A stretch of DNA of 64,000 nt from Protopterus annectens (GCF_019279795.1 NC_056735.1:1938801455-1938865454), one strand, 5' to 3'; shown: positions 32,340-43,676, counted from the stretch's first letter. Notes: generated by a model from the letters alone, not told the origin. Numbers and translations are program-made.

Positions 32340-32700
32340 AACTTATCAAGGGTATAACTCCTTGGTAAAATTGGCTTATTTTATTTCAGTAAGACATGTA
32401 TGCAAAACAAGCTACTCAGAGTACCTACTACCTTTTCTTATTGTTTCTGTAAACTTGCATATCTGTGAAATCAGGGCCAGCCCTTTTCATCATACTATTG
32501 CTATCCACCACTTTTCTGGTCTATTCTGATCCTCCCCCTCCCCCTCTCCACAAGAACAATTGCAGCCTAATCAGGGCAGCCCTTTTTATTACACTATTGG
32601 TTATCCACCACATTTTCTGGTCTATTCTGTCCTCCCCTCCCCCACGTGACCAATTACAGCTTAACATAGCTTTCTTAAGCTACAGGAGCCATTTTTAAAA
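32340..32700 (+). repeat. Copy of the 35.5-kb LINE-upstream sequence, with an internal duplication
   Basis: CCTTGGTAAAATTGGCTTA through GAACAATTGCAGCCTAATCA (32358-32575) is nearly identical to 35552-35760. A segment with CTATCCACCACTTTTCTGGT then repeats within it (about 32500 and 32605). This may be the left remainder of the 5' region of the 2A-bearing LINE, separated from the rest by the CR1 at 33041-34715. Confidence 0.65.
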
Positions 32701-33040
32701 TCCTCTTGGTGTAGCTGCTTGTCTCTTTGGATGGAGTGCTTATACCTAAGGTTATTTTTCATATTTGTTTCTTTTCATTTGTAAAATGTATTGATGTTGA
32801 TTTACACCATTGTAAAGTGTAATGAAGCTAGACATGTATTTTTATGGGAGACAGTATTTTCAGTAACTCTGTGTGCTTGAAACTGTTTACTTAGCCATTG
32901 TATTAGTAGGCTCAGATACTGTAGAGTATAGACTTCTTAGAGCTTTACTTGTGTAGAGCATTTATTGTTAGAATATTATTTCCTTGCTGTTCACTTTATT
33001 GCATTTTTGTAGAAATGCCTAGTTATTAGTGTGTACATTT
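32701..33040. other. Unassigned DNA
   Basis: No feature recognised; possibly part of the same LINE 5' region. Confidence 0.35.
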
Positions 33041-34715
33041 ATAGGTTCATAGCTTCATAGGTAAGTACTAGGCTATCTGCCCATGGGCATTTATAAGACT
33101 AGCCACAGAGTGATGGCTTTCACCTCCCCATTAGATTAGTAACCTGGGCCTCTGTCAACAGGGCTCCTGAAGTGATCCCAGGGTAGAACTTTCGATTACC
33201 CATCCACTCATTAAGACTTCTCTTGAAGAGGGTCAGAGAGGAGCTCTGTCGAATATGGATTGGGATTCTATTTCAGAGTGCGGGGAGTTGCTGGGACAGG
33301 AATCTATCCCTTCAGCATGTCTTGTTTATTGTTGTACATACGTTCATGTCGCTAGAACGAGTGGTTCTGAGGGATCTCGTTTTTTTGAGGTGAAGCATTT
33401 CCATTAGTTCAGAGTTTGACATGGCCCTATAGGTCAGGCATAGGTCACCTCTGAGCAGACGGTAAGCGACTGAGAAGAGCTGGAGCTTTTTTAGTCGTGC
33501 TTCATAGGGTAATTGTTTAAGGCCATTAATCCTCTTAGTGAGGTACTTCTGTGGTCTTTCTAGTTGTTGCAGGTGTCTAGTGAGGTACATCCCAAATGGG
33601 GCATTGCACTCTATTATGGGCCTAATGAGTGAGGAGTAAAGGGGCACAATCACCTTCTTGATTCTGGATGAGAAACCCTTTGTGATCAAGTGTGTCACAT
33701 AGAAGGATTTCCTGACCATTTTGGCTCTGTGGTTATCAAAGGAGAGCATGCTATCTACTTGGGTACCCAGGTCCCTAATTACTTCTTCTGTACTTAGTGG
33801 ATTCCCATCTATGTGGTAGTTTGTAGGTACTTTGTTTTTCCCAAATGAGATTACTATGCATTTTTTGGCATTTAGCTTGAGGCCGTGACTTTGTCACCAG
33901 GTGTTTGTCTCTGTGAAACCCTTTTGCAGGATGTTTGTGTCAGCTGGAGAGTCAATTATTGCACCCAATTTACAGTCATCTGCGAACTTGGTTAGTCACA
34001 GTCCCTCCGCCTTTGCCTGTACTTCGGAGAAATATATACCGAACAGGAGGGGTCCCAAGACTGAGCCCTGTGGGAACCCGCTTGTGACTGGTTTAGAGTC
34101 AGACATGGCACCTGCCACTCTTACCGTGTGGGTTCTGTCTGAGAGCCAATTGGCAACCCATCTCATGACATGGGGGTTGATATTTAAGCTGGTGAGTTTG
34201 TCTATGATTCCTGACTGTGGGATGGTGTTGAACGCCTTAGCGAGGTCCAGATATGCCGTGTGGACCACCTTCCCTTCATGTATGGCCTTGGTGACTGTTT
34301 CAAAGAAGTCAACCAAGTTCAGGAGGCAAGATATGCCTTTAACAAAGCCGAACTGGGTGGGGTCCAGTGTCCAGAGGTTCACAATGTCCCTGTTAATGAG
34401 CTCCATGATAATGCGTTCCATGGCTTTGCAGACCAAGCTAGTCAAGCTTATAGGGCAATAGTTCTCAGGGTCAGTTGTGGCACCACCTTTGTGGAGTGGT
34501 ACAACTGTTGCTGTATGCCATTCTTTGGGTAAATAGCCTGTAGAGAGGCTGAGTTTGAATAGTGATTTGAGATGGGGGGTTAGTTCATTTTGAAGCTCGT
34601 GTAAGACACAACCTGGGATAGCATCTGGTCCCATTGATGCTGTGTTTTTGGCCTTTGCAAGGGCTGTCTTTACTTGTGTGTCTGAGATATCTGGAGCGCC
34701 ACATTTCCTCACTTA
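33041..34715 (-). mobile_element. CR1-type LINE, 5'-truncated
   Basis: In the minus direction the copy begins before the reverse transcriptase (CGAPDISDTQVKTALAKAKN near 34700) and ends in ACCTATGA-like octamers at 33041-33060. It belongs to the same subfamily as the 2657-7205 element. The right junction gives no clear target duplication. Confidence 0.8.
33312..34712 (-). pseudogene. CR1 reverse-transcriptase pseudogene
   Basis: Two long open pieces, 34712-33996 (238 codons) and 33749-33312 (145 codons), cover most of the polymerase. GPDAIPGCVLHELQ, PLHKGG, NYCPISL, YLDLAKAFNT, PQGSVLGPLLFGIYF and FADD (33975-33986) are all present. The breaks are TGA codons: one in place of a tryptophan just before FADD (GL*LTKF), another at TNTW*QSHG. 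The AFDT motif reads AFNT. The same cysteine in NYCPISL as in the full-length copy suggests common descent. Confidence 0.8.
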
Positions 34716-35171
34716 TTGGTTTAGAATGTGTTATACGACTTAATTGGTATCAGTATTCCTATATATTTGCAACTGCATTAATCTGTTGAATGTGATAACT
34801 GACAACTTGTCTTAATTTTCACATTATCACAAACTGAGGTATTTATCTGTGTATAGATTACCTAGTTTTTCTTTTCTTTCCACTCCTCTGTTATCAGCTT
34901 TGTTTTTTTTTTGCATTTTTTTCTTAACAGTTGCTGTATTTTGTATTAATATTCATTATTTTTCTTCCCAGCTTCTCCTTTTAATTCTACTTTCCCTGGA
35001 TCCCCACCAAGCCAAGTTCGATCTATTGGCCTGCAGTGCTCTTTAACAAAACCAGGCAACCTTGGAATGAGTGTTATTTTCAAAATATACAAAAATTATG
35101 TTTTATCCTCCAAACAAAATTAATTGCTAGCCCTTGTTTAATTTCTGTTTTTAAGTAAAGCACTCCATCAC
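34716..35171. other. Unassigned DNA, T-rich
   Basis: No gene recognised. T-rich with short CTTT runs; may belong to the 5' region of the LINE that follows. Confidence 0.35.
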
Positions 35172-35642
35172 AGACGTTAGTTTGCCCCTCCCCATACTGT
35201 ATTTCCTAACAACAGTCTCCCTTTGCAAGCTGTTTCAACTATTTGAAAGACCTGCTGTTTTTCTAGCATTACTAAACCCTTTCTCCTATAACTTGTGGTC
35301 TTTCTAAATCCCACATACTCCTGGTTGCAAGTGTTTATTTTATTTCAAAAGAAAGGTATGCAAAACAAGTAAGTCCAAAGTACCTACTGATTTTCATATT
35401 GTTTTCAGAACATTAGTTGCCCCCCCCATTCTGTATTTCTAACTGAACTCTGTCTTTAGATGCTGTACTATTTGTATGCTCTGCTGTTTCTCTACTTCTA
35501 CTAAACCTTTTCTCTTATACATTCTTGTCTTCCTAATTTCCACATAACTCCTTGGTAAAATTGGCTTACTTTATTTCAGTAAGACAGGTATGCAAAACAA
35601 GCAAATCAGAGTACCTACTGCCTTTTCTTATTGTTTCTGTAG
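35172..35642 (+). repeat. Two tandem units of about 236 bp before the 2A-bearing LINE
   Basis: Unit 1 (35172-35407) and unit 2 (35408-35642) align throughout: TTAGTTTGCCCC/TTAGTTGCCCCC, then CTGCTGTTT...ACTAAACC, then GGTATGCAAAACAAGYAA and AGTACCTACTG. Being directly upstream of a LINE on the same strand, they may be promoter monomers of the kind known from some LINE 5' UTRs. That role is inferred from position. Confidence 0.6.
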
Positions 35643-35849
35643 ACTTGCATATCTGTGAAATCAGGGCCAGCCCTTTTCATCATACTATTGCTATCCACCA
35701 CTTCTCTGGTCTATTCTGATCCTCCCCCTCCACACAAGAACAATTGCAGCCTAATCAGGGCCAGCCCTTTTCATTATAACCTATAAACCTACTGATAGTC
35801 TGTTGCCCGCTACGCTCCTCTCCCTTCCCCCAGTTCCCACCCACCCCCA

Positions 35850-36440
35850 GTGGTCCTTCCTTTTTTACAAACAGTAACCCCTCCCACCCTTCAACCTATA
35901 ACATCACCGCACCTATACTTCCTCCTACAACTTCTCACTACTATCCCTCCTACTCAGCTAATATGTACAAGCACACCATACCTATACTCACTGCATGCAC
36001 ACTCATTGCATACATCACATCTTACCAAACCTCCACCATTCCTGCACTCAACCACTACCACTGTACCACCACACACCACCACTCATATCCCACCTCTACT
36101 CTACTACTCTCTCATCAGGTCAACAACCTTCACAATACACCCTCTATATAGACTACAGACCACAATACCTAAACTAAAAACAACCCCACAACCTAACATA
36201 TCCCTACCACCATACCTATTGCCCACAGAACACAATCAAAAAACTTTCCTTATAAGCAAGCATATACAGAAATTGATAAAACTAATAATCTCATCCATAT
36301 CCAACCTAGCTCTCAGTGGAGACATTCATCCTAATCCTGGTCCCTCTATCTCCAACCCCTCCCCTCATAATCAAACTACAAACCACATCTCCCAAATCAC
36401 AGCCAACAGAAAGCCAACCGACCTCCTTCCTAAATATTAG
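35850..36440 (+). pseudogene. 2A-LINE N-terminal frame with DIHPNPGP
   Basis: This 196-codon frame is rich in Thr, Pro and His in its first 120 residues, followed by a basic/hydrophobic stretch (HIQKLIKLIISSISNLALSG) and DIHPNPGP at 36321-36344. The last eight residues match the ribosome-skipping 2A consensus D-x-E-x-N-P-G-P except for histidine at the glutamate position. 2A-like sequences are known at the N-terminus of APE-type LINE proteins. A frame break near 36400-36440 separates this from the endonuclease (FLNIRSICNKVHEFH at 36432 onward), which continues in another frame. Confidence 0.7.
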
Positions 36441-37320
36441 AAGTATATGCAACAAGGTGCATGAATTCCATGCCACCATAGACTTCTACTCCCCTGATGT
36501 AGTGATCCTTACAGAAACATGGTTAATACCACACATTACTAATGAGCAAATCTTCCATACAGGTTACAATATACTAAGAGTAGACTGACTAAACAAAAAT
36601 GGAGGTGGTATAGCTATAATATTTAAGCAGCATCTAGACATCCATATCTTAAAGATAGCAGCTTGCCAAATAGGTAAGGAAGAAATAATATATACCAGCC
36701 TTAAAAATAAACCAAAATAAAACCCTAAACATAATATGTTGCTACTTCCCACATGGCCACAACATCCCTCCACTTGAAACCCCCCTCAGCTGGACTACCC
36801 ACCACCTACCCCAAGAAACTTTAATTCTAGGAGACTTCAACACTGACTGGAAATCCTGCTCTAGCAACCACCCAACCCATCATGTAAATCTTCATGGCTT
36901 CACCCAACTAGTCCAGTCACCTACTAGGATAAATAACTCCAACAAACACACTACCCTTGATTGGATACTAGTCAATAAGATCCCCCAGTCATATATAGCA
37001 GGCTGCTTATCTGACAGCCTCAGTGATCACTCCACAACCTTCTTACTAAGAAAACACCTTTATAAAGCAAAACCCATCATCTACCGTCAAATACGCAAAA
37101 AAACTAACTTCAACCCTCTCTCATTCAGCTCATCCCTAAAAGACTGTAACTGGCAACCTCTAAAATACCTTAAACTAGATGACGCAGTTGGCTACTTTAA
37201 TAAAACATTCCTAAGCATCGTTAATTACCACGCCCACATAAGACGTTCCCGAACTAGAGCCCAACAATCCCTATGGCTACAAAAAAAATGAAGTCTGAAA
37301 TGTAGAACAGAGATAAAGAG
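36316..37320 (+). pseudogene. 2A-LINE endonuclease pseudogene
   Basis: LNIRSICNK and VVILTETWLIP (36498-36530) are followed by YNILRVD and a stop at 36586. NGGGIAIIFKQHLDIHIL follows, and after frame changes there is a GDFNTDWK-equivalent (GGAGACTTCAACACTGACTGG near 36829) and SDHST near 37023. These are the expected catalytic blocks of an APE-type endonuclease. At least three frame breaks inactivate it. Confidence 0.7.
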
Positions 37321-37709
37321 TGGGACAACTGGCGCAAAACCAAAACCCCCTCTACTAGGCAAAAATTCCTAGAACTACGCAATAGAACCAAAAAGCTTAT
37401 AAAACAGGACAAAATCCAATACTACCAGTCTGTCCTTACCTCCTCCCAACATAACCCCAAACAATTCTGGTCCTCAATAAACTCCATCCTCCACCCAGGT
37501 AAAGTAAGTACACTCACTCCTAACTTAACTCACTCCTCCGAAAATATTGCTACCTCTTTCAACAATCACTTCACACAAACCATACTATCACTAGCTAGAC
37601 AACACAACCCCCCCATAAACGCACACCATCAACTAGAACTAAAAATCTCCCAACTACCTTCTCTTTCTCTCCTGTTCCTACCTCCAAAATAAAACAATTA
37701 CTAATTAAA

Positions 37710-39366
37710 CTTAAAATCACCAGATTAGCAGCAGACAACCTCCCAGGTGAATACATTCAGCTTGCAGCTGACTCTCTAGCCTACCCTGTATCACTCTTGA
37801 TTAACAGATCTCTGTCAGAAAGTTATGTTCCTACACTATGGAAAGTCTCACATATAATTCCCCTACACAAAGGAGGCTCCTCCACAGATTTAACCAATTA
37901 CCGCCCCATAGCTATTCTCTCACCACTCTCCAAAATACTAGAGAGATGCATTCATTCTCAAGTCTCAGATCCCCTCCTTGCTAACAACCTCCTCTCCAAC
38001 ACACAACATGGTTTCCGACCTAACCATAGCACCACCACCGCCTTATTCTCTTTCTCTAACACTATCCTACAAAATAAAAATGCAGGTTATGTCTCCTCAG
38101 CCACCTTTCTAGACCTCTCTAAAGCTTCCGACATGGTCCCATACAAACAACTCATCTCTCTTCTCAGTAACCTATCCTTCTCTCAACCAGTCATCAACTG
38201 GTTTCAGAGTTACCTGTCTGACCGCCAACAAGCAGGTGTTTGGCAGGACAATCTATCCCCCCCAACTACCAGTCTCCATAGGAGTTCCCCAAGGGTCCAT
38301 CCTGGGACCCCTACTCTTCTCTACTTTCACCAATAATCTAGCCTTAGCCACAACACATTGCACACTCATACAATACGCAGATGATTCAACCATCATCTGC
38401 ACAGCCCACTCCCTACCAGAATTGCAAAAAGTCACACAGGAAGCATTTTTTTTTTCTATTGAAACTTGGTTATCCGATGCCCAACTAATACTCAACCCAA
38501 ACAAAACAAAATTACTAACCTTCCAACCCACCAAACTTACCCTAGACAGCTCTCATTTTAACATCACAGCAAAATACAACACCACCATCCATCCTAAAGA
38601 ACACACCAAATTACTAGGAGTAGAAATAGACAATAAACGGAACTTTGACATTCATATTTCCATGACCATTAAAAAAGTGCACAAAAAACTAAGAGTATTA
38701 TATAGAAATCAGCAACTACTTACCAAAGCAGCTAAAATTTCAGTAGCAAATTCTCATCTTATCTCTACCCTACTCTACACCTCTCCAATATTTACTAACC
38801 TTAGACAATGCAATCTAAATAAGCTCAAAACCTGCTACAACAAAATCGCCAAATTCACCACAGGGGCTTCCTACCGTACTCACCACTGTCTCTCACTAAC
38901 AGAAATGGGCTGGCTAGACCTCCTCCACCTCCTTCAATGGTACCAACTCACACTTGCCTACAAACTAATAAACCAACCATTAAAAGTCCCATCCCTCCAG
39001 AATCTACTCCAACCCTACATAACCACGAGACCACTAAGATCCAGCCACAAAAACCTTTTACAAGTCACAAGAGACATTAACTCTGCTGGAGAAGCATTAT
39101 TCTCCTGCACTATAGCCAAACTCTGGAACTCCCTCCCATCCTCAATTACCTCTGTAACTTCTTGCACTCACTTTAAATCCTTACTAAAATCACATTTAAA
39201 AACTTGTCCAATATGCCATTGTAATCCCCCCTCTAATACCATCCACTCCCCCAACCCACTGCCTCTCTCAGCCCCCTATCAACAACCTACTGTTAGCAAG
39301 TTTGGCTACTCATGTTCTGAGGCTACCTACCACATGATACTAACTTCTTGTAGCAACAACTGCTAA
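37710..39366 (+). pseudogene. 2A-LINE reverse-transcriptase pseudogene
   Basis: Two overlapping frames, 37797-38336 and 38236-39366, carry the polymerase with one frameshift near 38260. Motifs: IIPLHKGGSSTDLTNYRPIA, QHGFRPNHSTTTALF, FLDLSKASDMVPY (AFD changed to ASD), GVPQGSILGPLLF and YADD at 38373-38384. Then WLSDAQLILNPNKTKLL, LLGVEIDNKRNFDIHI and a C-terminal WNSLPSSI block. The second frame of 376 codons is fully open. The first Asp of motif A is retained in FLDLS. The copy is recent but not intact. Confidence 0.8.
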
Positions 39367-39655
39367 TGGCTGTTATTTACCTTAAAACCAGATTGTATCA
39401 ATTGTTCACTGATGAATCTCAACTACATTTGTAACCATGTTTAGTATATGTCACTATATTTTAAAATTGTACTATGTTCTACAGCTGTTTTACATCTGTT
39501 TTCTTGTCTTGTGTCCTTAACTGGACTAATGTCTATATTTAAATGCTATGCTTTTTAACTGTACAATGCAAATAATACTTAATGTGGAGCTTTTCTCCCC
39601 GGCCTCTGCTGAAAACGGACCTGCGTCCAGTCGGACTCTCCCGGTCAACGAATGT

Positions 39656-39691
39656 AAATAAATAAATAAATAATAAATAATAAATAAATAG
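39656..39691 (+). repeat. (TAAA)n-type LINE tail
   Basis: AAATA/TAAA units end the LINE and mark its 3' boundary. Confidence 0.85.
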
Positions 39692-39750
39692 GGGTATCAG
39701 AACTTGTCAGAGATTTGGGATGCATGGCTAGGCTTATATAGTTTACTATC

Positions 39751-40152
39751 AGGTTTACTATAATTTTTTGTGAACAACATGCTGTTGGCAGTTATACTGC
39801 CGAAAATCAGAATGCCATTCACAAAATGTAAAGTGAGTTGGATAGTCGAACACATGTATGTGAATGCAGAAGTGCATTCGCATAAGTGTGTTTGACTACA
39901 TGTATGAGATGGTGGTACAGTAGGGATAGGAAATTCATCCATATCCCCACTGAAGTGCGATCCCAAAAATGTAATATGTCATATAGGAGTTTGATTTACA
40001 TCAGCTCCTATATAGCTATCACCTCACATTTTCAGCGACAATGCTGACTCAAATGTGTCGATCAGTTGGGGCGACATTGTGTTTCATTTTGGTTTAACGT
40101 TTCGCTATTTCATGGCAAATGTTTTGCCGTTCAAAATAATGATAGTAAACCT
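39751..40152. mobile_element. Probable inverted-repeat element related to the foldback family
   Basis: AGGTTTACTATAATTTTTTG at 39751 pairs imperfectly with the right end TTCAAAATAATGATAGTAAACCT (within 40129-40152). A long imperfect hairpin lies inside at 39846-39896 (GTCGAACACATGTATGTGAA against its complement). The phrase CCCCACTGAAGTGCGATCCC resembles CCCCACTGTAGTGCAACCC in the foldback element at 20027. It abuts an (AT)n array. No clear target duplication. Confidence 0.45.
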
Positions 40153-40155
40153 ATA

Positions 40156-40159
<4 letters not shown>

Positions 40160-40248
<89 letters not shown>

Positions 40249-40284
40249 GTATATATATATATTTATCTATATATAAATATATTG

Positions 40285-40315
<31 letters not shown>

Positions 40316-40316
40316 G

Positions 40317-40364
<48 letters not shown>

Positions 40365-40460
40365 GATATAGACATATACACATATAGATGTAGACATATT
40401 AGACATATACATATATAGATACAGATACAGATATAAATATAGATGTAGATATTGATATAT
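40160..40460. repeat. (AT)n array with TAGATA interruptions
   Basis: AT dinucleotide at 40160-40242, 40285-40310 and 40318-40363 with ATACATATG, TAGATA and similar variants. It lies between two inverted-repeat elements. Confidence 0.95.
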
Positions 40461-40462
40461 AT

Positions 40463-41215
40463 GGGTGGCACGGGTCTATATTAAAAAAACCCGAAAACCC
40501 TTTTGAGTGAATACGACAACAGCGACACATAGCCTGAACCGCAAATACGCCGATAAATAAATAAACCGCAAAATTTAAAATCTCGAATCGTCATAATCGG
40601 CCATCCCCACCGCCCACTACATACTACCTACCCAAACCTAATAAATAATCCACATACATACACTAACCAAACCCTACTTCTAACCCTACACTAAACCTTA
40701 CATACATTACTATCTATGCACTTACCTTAACCTGCACCCTACTCTTGAGGTTCGTAACTATCGCACACTTACCCTATGGAGATATACCCAAACAAAATGA
40801 ATAATCCACACATATACACTTAACAAAACCCTACTTCTAACCCTACACTAAACCTTACATACATTACCTATCTATGCACTTACCTTAACCCGCACCCTAA
40901 CCCTAAGGTCCGTAACTATCCCACACATACCTTACGGATCTATACCACAAACGGGCCAACCATGACAAATCGACATTTCAAATTTCGCATTTTTGGACAC
41001 TCACCATTTCCATAGTTCATGCAATATGTGTCGGTCTTTTCCGCTTCACTCAAATGGATCTGCAGGCCTCTAATATAGACCCGGGTGGCACAGTAGCCCA
41101 GTGGTTAGTTTTGTTGCATTACAGCAAGATGTCCCCTGGCTCAATTTTCAGCTGGGGTACCTTCTGTACAGAGTCTGCACATCCTCCCTGTGTTCAGTTG
41201 ATCTAATGATATTTT
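40463..41215 (+). mobile_element. tRNA-type SINE, interrupted at its ninth base
   Basis: The SINE body reads GGGTGGCAC then AGTAGCCCAGTGG, containing an A-box match (TAGCCCAGTGG at 41094-41104), a decayed B box (GGCTCAATTTT at about 41151), TACAGCAAGATGTCC and TCTGCACATCCTCCCTGTG. It aligns along its length with the copy at 54281. The first nine bases occur twice because an inverted-repeat element (40472-41082) inserted there. The 3' half is missing. Confidence 0.65.
40472..41082. mobile_element. Mutator-like nonautonomous element with perfect 9-bp target duplication
   Basis: This 611-bp element starts GGGTCTATATTA and ends in the exact complement TAATATAGACCC. The inverted repeat continues imperfectly (TTTTGAGTGAA and CGACACATA on the left; CGACACATATTG and TTTGAGTGAAGCGG on the complement of the right). 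GGGTGGCAC flanks it on both sides (40463-40471 and 41083-41091). Nine-base duplications and long inverted repeats are the Mutator-superfamily hallmark. The core holds two tandem units of about 156 bp (from 40645 and 40801) with CCCTAA and AAGGTCCGTAACTATC motifs shared with the 21380 and 23371 elements. It encodes no protein. Confidence 0.8.
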
Positions 41216-43673
41216 TAGTACATTTATCAGTTATAGCTCTGATAATATGGAAAGCTTATGATTTTTTTTGATCACTGGTATGATTTTTCTTAAAGATTTA
41301 TAAGTAATATTGCAGTTTGCCTTATCACAGTGTATTGGATTGTAAAAGTTGGTGATGCACTTCCAGTGTTTTTTTCCCTTTCTTCCATTGTAGTGTGACG
41401 GTGAAATTATTATGTATAATAAAACATGAGCAGTATATCACTTTAGAAAACAGAAGGCAGAAGAGCACTAAATTCCCTTAATACAATCACATTCGTTAAG
41501 ATGGGTAAGCACATATACATTTGGGTTGGGCAAATTTGGGTACAGACAGACAGATTGGTAGATAGAGTGATAGATAGATATAAATATAGTAGATATACCG
41601 ATAAAAACTGAAAACGTACTCAAAAAAGATAATAACTTGCATAACCCACCCCCATCACGTTATACATCCTTCCCTATCACACAAATGATCGATTTACAGT
41701 GGTGGGGCCAAGATCTAAGCCTGTTCATTCCCCTACCAACACAATAGCTCTATGACCCATTTGCTCCTTGTTTAGAGAAGAAGACTTACCAGACCACTCC
41801 TTCATAGGAGATTAAAGTTAGCTAGTCGGGACAAACTATCAGTGATTTTGTGGATTCTCTGTCACCTACCTAGATATATCATACATGTTAACAACCTACC
41901 AATGTGGCCCATTACTGAGTGGAATGCAAAACTTACACCAACCAGCTATACACACTGCTGCAGGCCATTTACCTCTCACTGCTGTCGATGTCAGCACTGC
42001 AGTGAGCATTACTGCCTCACTCCATCCAGGATGTGGGGCCTTACATCAGCTTCTCTCTCTCTCTCATCCTCTACTGTTCATCTCCTTCAACATTTAAGCC
42101 ATGACTTGAACATTGTTATTTGGGTTGTAGTCAGGGGTTTTATCCCTTTATGATATGGAGGTAGACCTAAGGCAATAACTTGTATTTGTATAATTGTAGC
42201 AGAAATGCCACCATGCAACTTATTATTATTTTTTTGTTTGTTTCTTTTTTTGCCTACTGGTTGACCGGGTAAGCCCAATGGACACAATTATCCCATTTTG
42301 GGGGAACCTGGGAGGAAGTGAAAAACATTGCAAAGAGAGTGTCATGTGACTGAATAATTAACAAGCTGTGAATCACACAATATGTGTTTCAAACTGAAAG
42401 GAAACAAACACTGTACATTTGTCTCTGGAAACAGTTTGTTACCAGCTCAATGTTTAATCATCTGTGCTACCTGCCAGATTTTGTTTTACATCAGCTGTAA
42501 CAGAAATATAAACATAGAAAGGACAAAGGGATATTTTAAAATATGTGTCTGTCATCTAAAAACTAAAATGCAATACTAATGTTGTAGAATTACAAAAGTA
42601 TATTAACATAGCAGACTGTTGTAAGTTATTTAAAGAATATTCTAATAAATGAGCAACACTTTTCTTGTAGGGGTTTGGTTGGAAAGTAATTGCATTTAGT
42701 GGAGCCAAAAAAGTACAGAACAAGACAAACTAGAAAGTAGAAACAAGGGTTAAGAGACTGAAAGAAAAGTAAAGGCATCCCAGACTGCTATGGTGAATTT
42801 GACAAAGGCATTCTCAGAAGTGGCTAGGCAGAAGGCTGGTCAGTATAATGTATGCGCTTGCTGCTGTTGTCATCTAAAAATGTGGGAGGATATTAATGGG
42901 TGCAGTTTAAGAACAAATGGTGAAAAGATGATTCCAAGGAAAAGCTTGTTAATTGTTTGGTATAAAGGAAAGAGTTTCTTTTAATGGTAAGGATTTTTGT
43001 AGCTGGTAAAAGCTACGGAAATCCCTAACACCCAAGAAAATGGCATATCTCTAGAAGAGTACTGTATGAAGGTAAGGTGTTTTCTGAGTTGATAAGGACA
43101 ACTACTGGTAGGCCGGGTTCCAGCTTAAGGATGAGTACATGAACAGAATGTTTCTGAGATGAGTTGCCAGTAATTTTATATGATTGTTTAACTTGGGACA
43201 AAACATTGATCATAGTAATTGTGACATGGCTGCTAAATTATGGGAGTTTTCAAAACTAAGGCCATGATATTTGTAAAATTCTACATCAGTAAGAATGACT
43301 GAGGAATCATTGGAAATTCATGGGCAACAACTCATACACAGCTACCATGTTGTAGTTACTTTGTCAGTGAGCAAGGATCCACTGGAGAAGTTGTCTGTCT
43401 CACTAAGGAGTTACCAATCACTAAAATATTTTCTGTTTGTAGAGTGGTCTGATGTAATGAAATTGAAAAACTTTTTGTTCTCATGATGATTCTTATTGGT
43501 GGACTATTATATGATACCATATCTGATTTAGATTTTTACTGAGTCTTAATCCTTATAAGTCTTGGAGGCTTAAGTAAGGATTTATTCACAACATCGGTAT
43601 ATCACACTATATTATTTGTCAGGGTTAGATCCACAGTGTGTAGTGCATTAGCATGATGCTTACATTCTATGTG

Positions 43674-43676
<3 letters not shown>
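41216..43676. other. Unassigned DNA
   Basis: No gene or repeat recognised. A (TAGA)n-like run lies at 41560-41590. Several short open frames overlap in all directions and show no domain. Confidence 0.4.

Larger units (their letters stand above)
35643..39691 (+). mobile_element. CR1/L2-group LINE with 2A-like motif
   Basis: The element has a pyrimidine-rich 5' region, an N-terminal frame with a 2A-like motif, an APE endonuclease (36430-37030), a reverse transcriptase (37730-39200) and a 3' UTR. The UTR carries GAAAACGGACCTGCGTCCAG, able to form a hairpin, and ends in TAAATAAATAAA repeats at 39656-39691. All domains are in order with only scattered frame breaks, so this is close to full length. 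Protein motifs and tail differ from the CR1 copies with octamer ends. Confidence 0.8.

Noticed and set aside
40066-40471. Tyr-Ile-rich frames
   Set aside because: They are translations of (AT)n.
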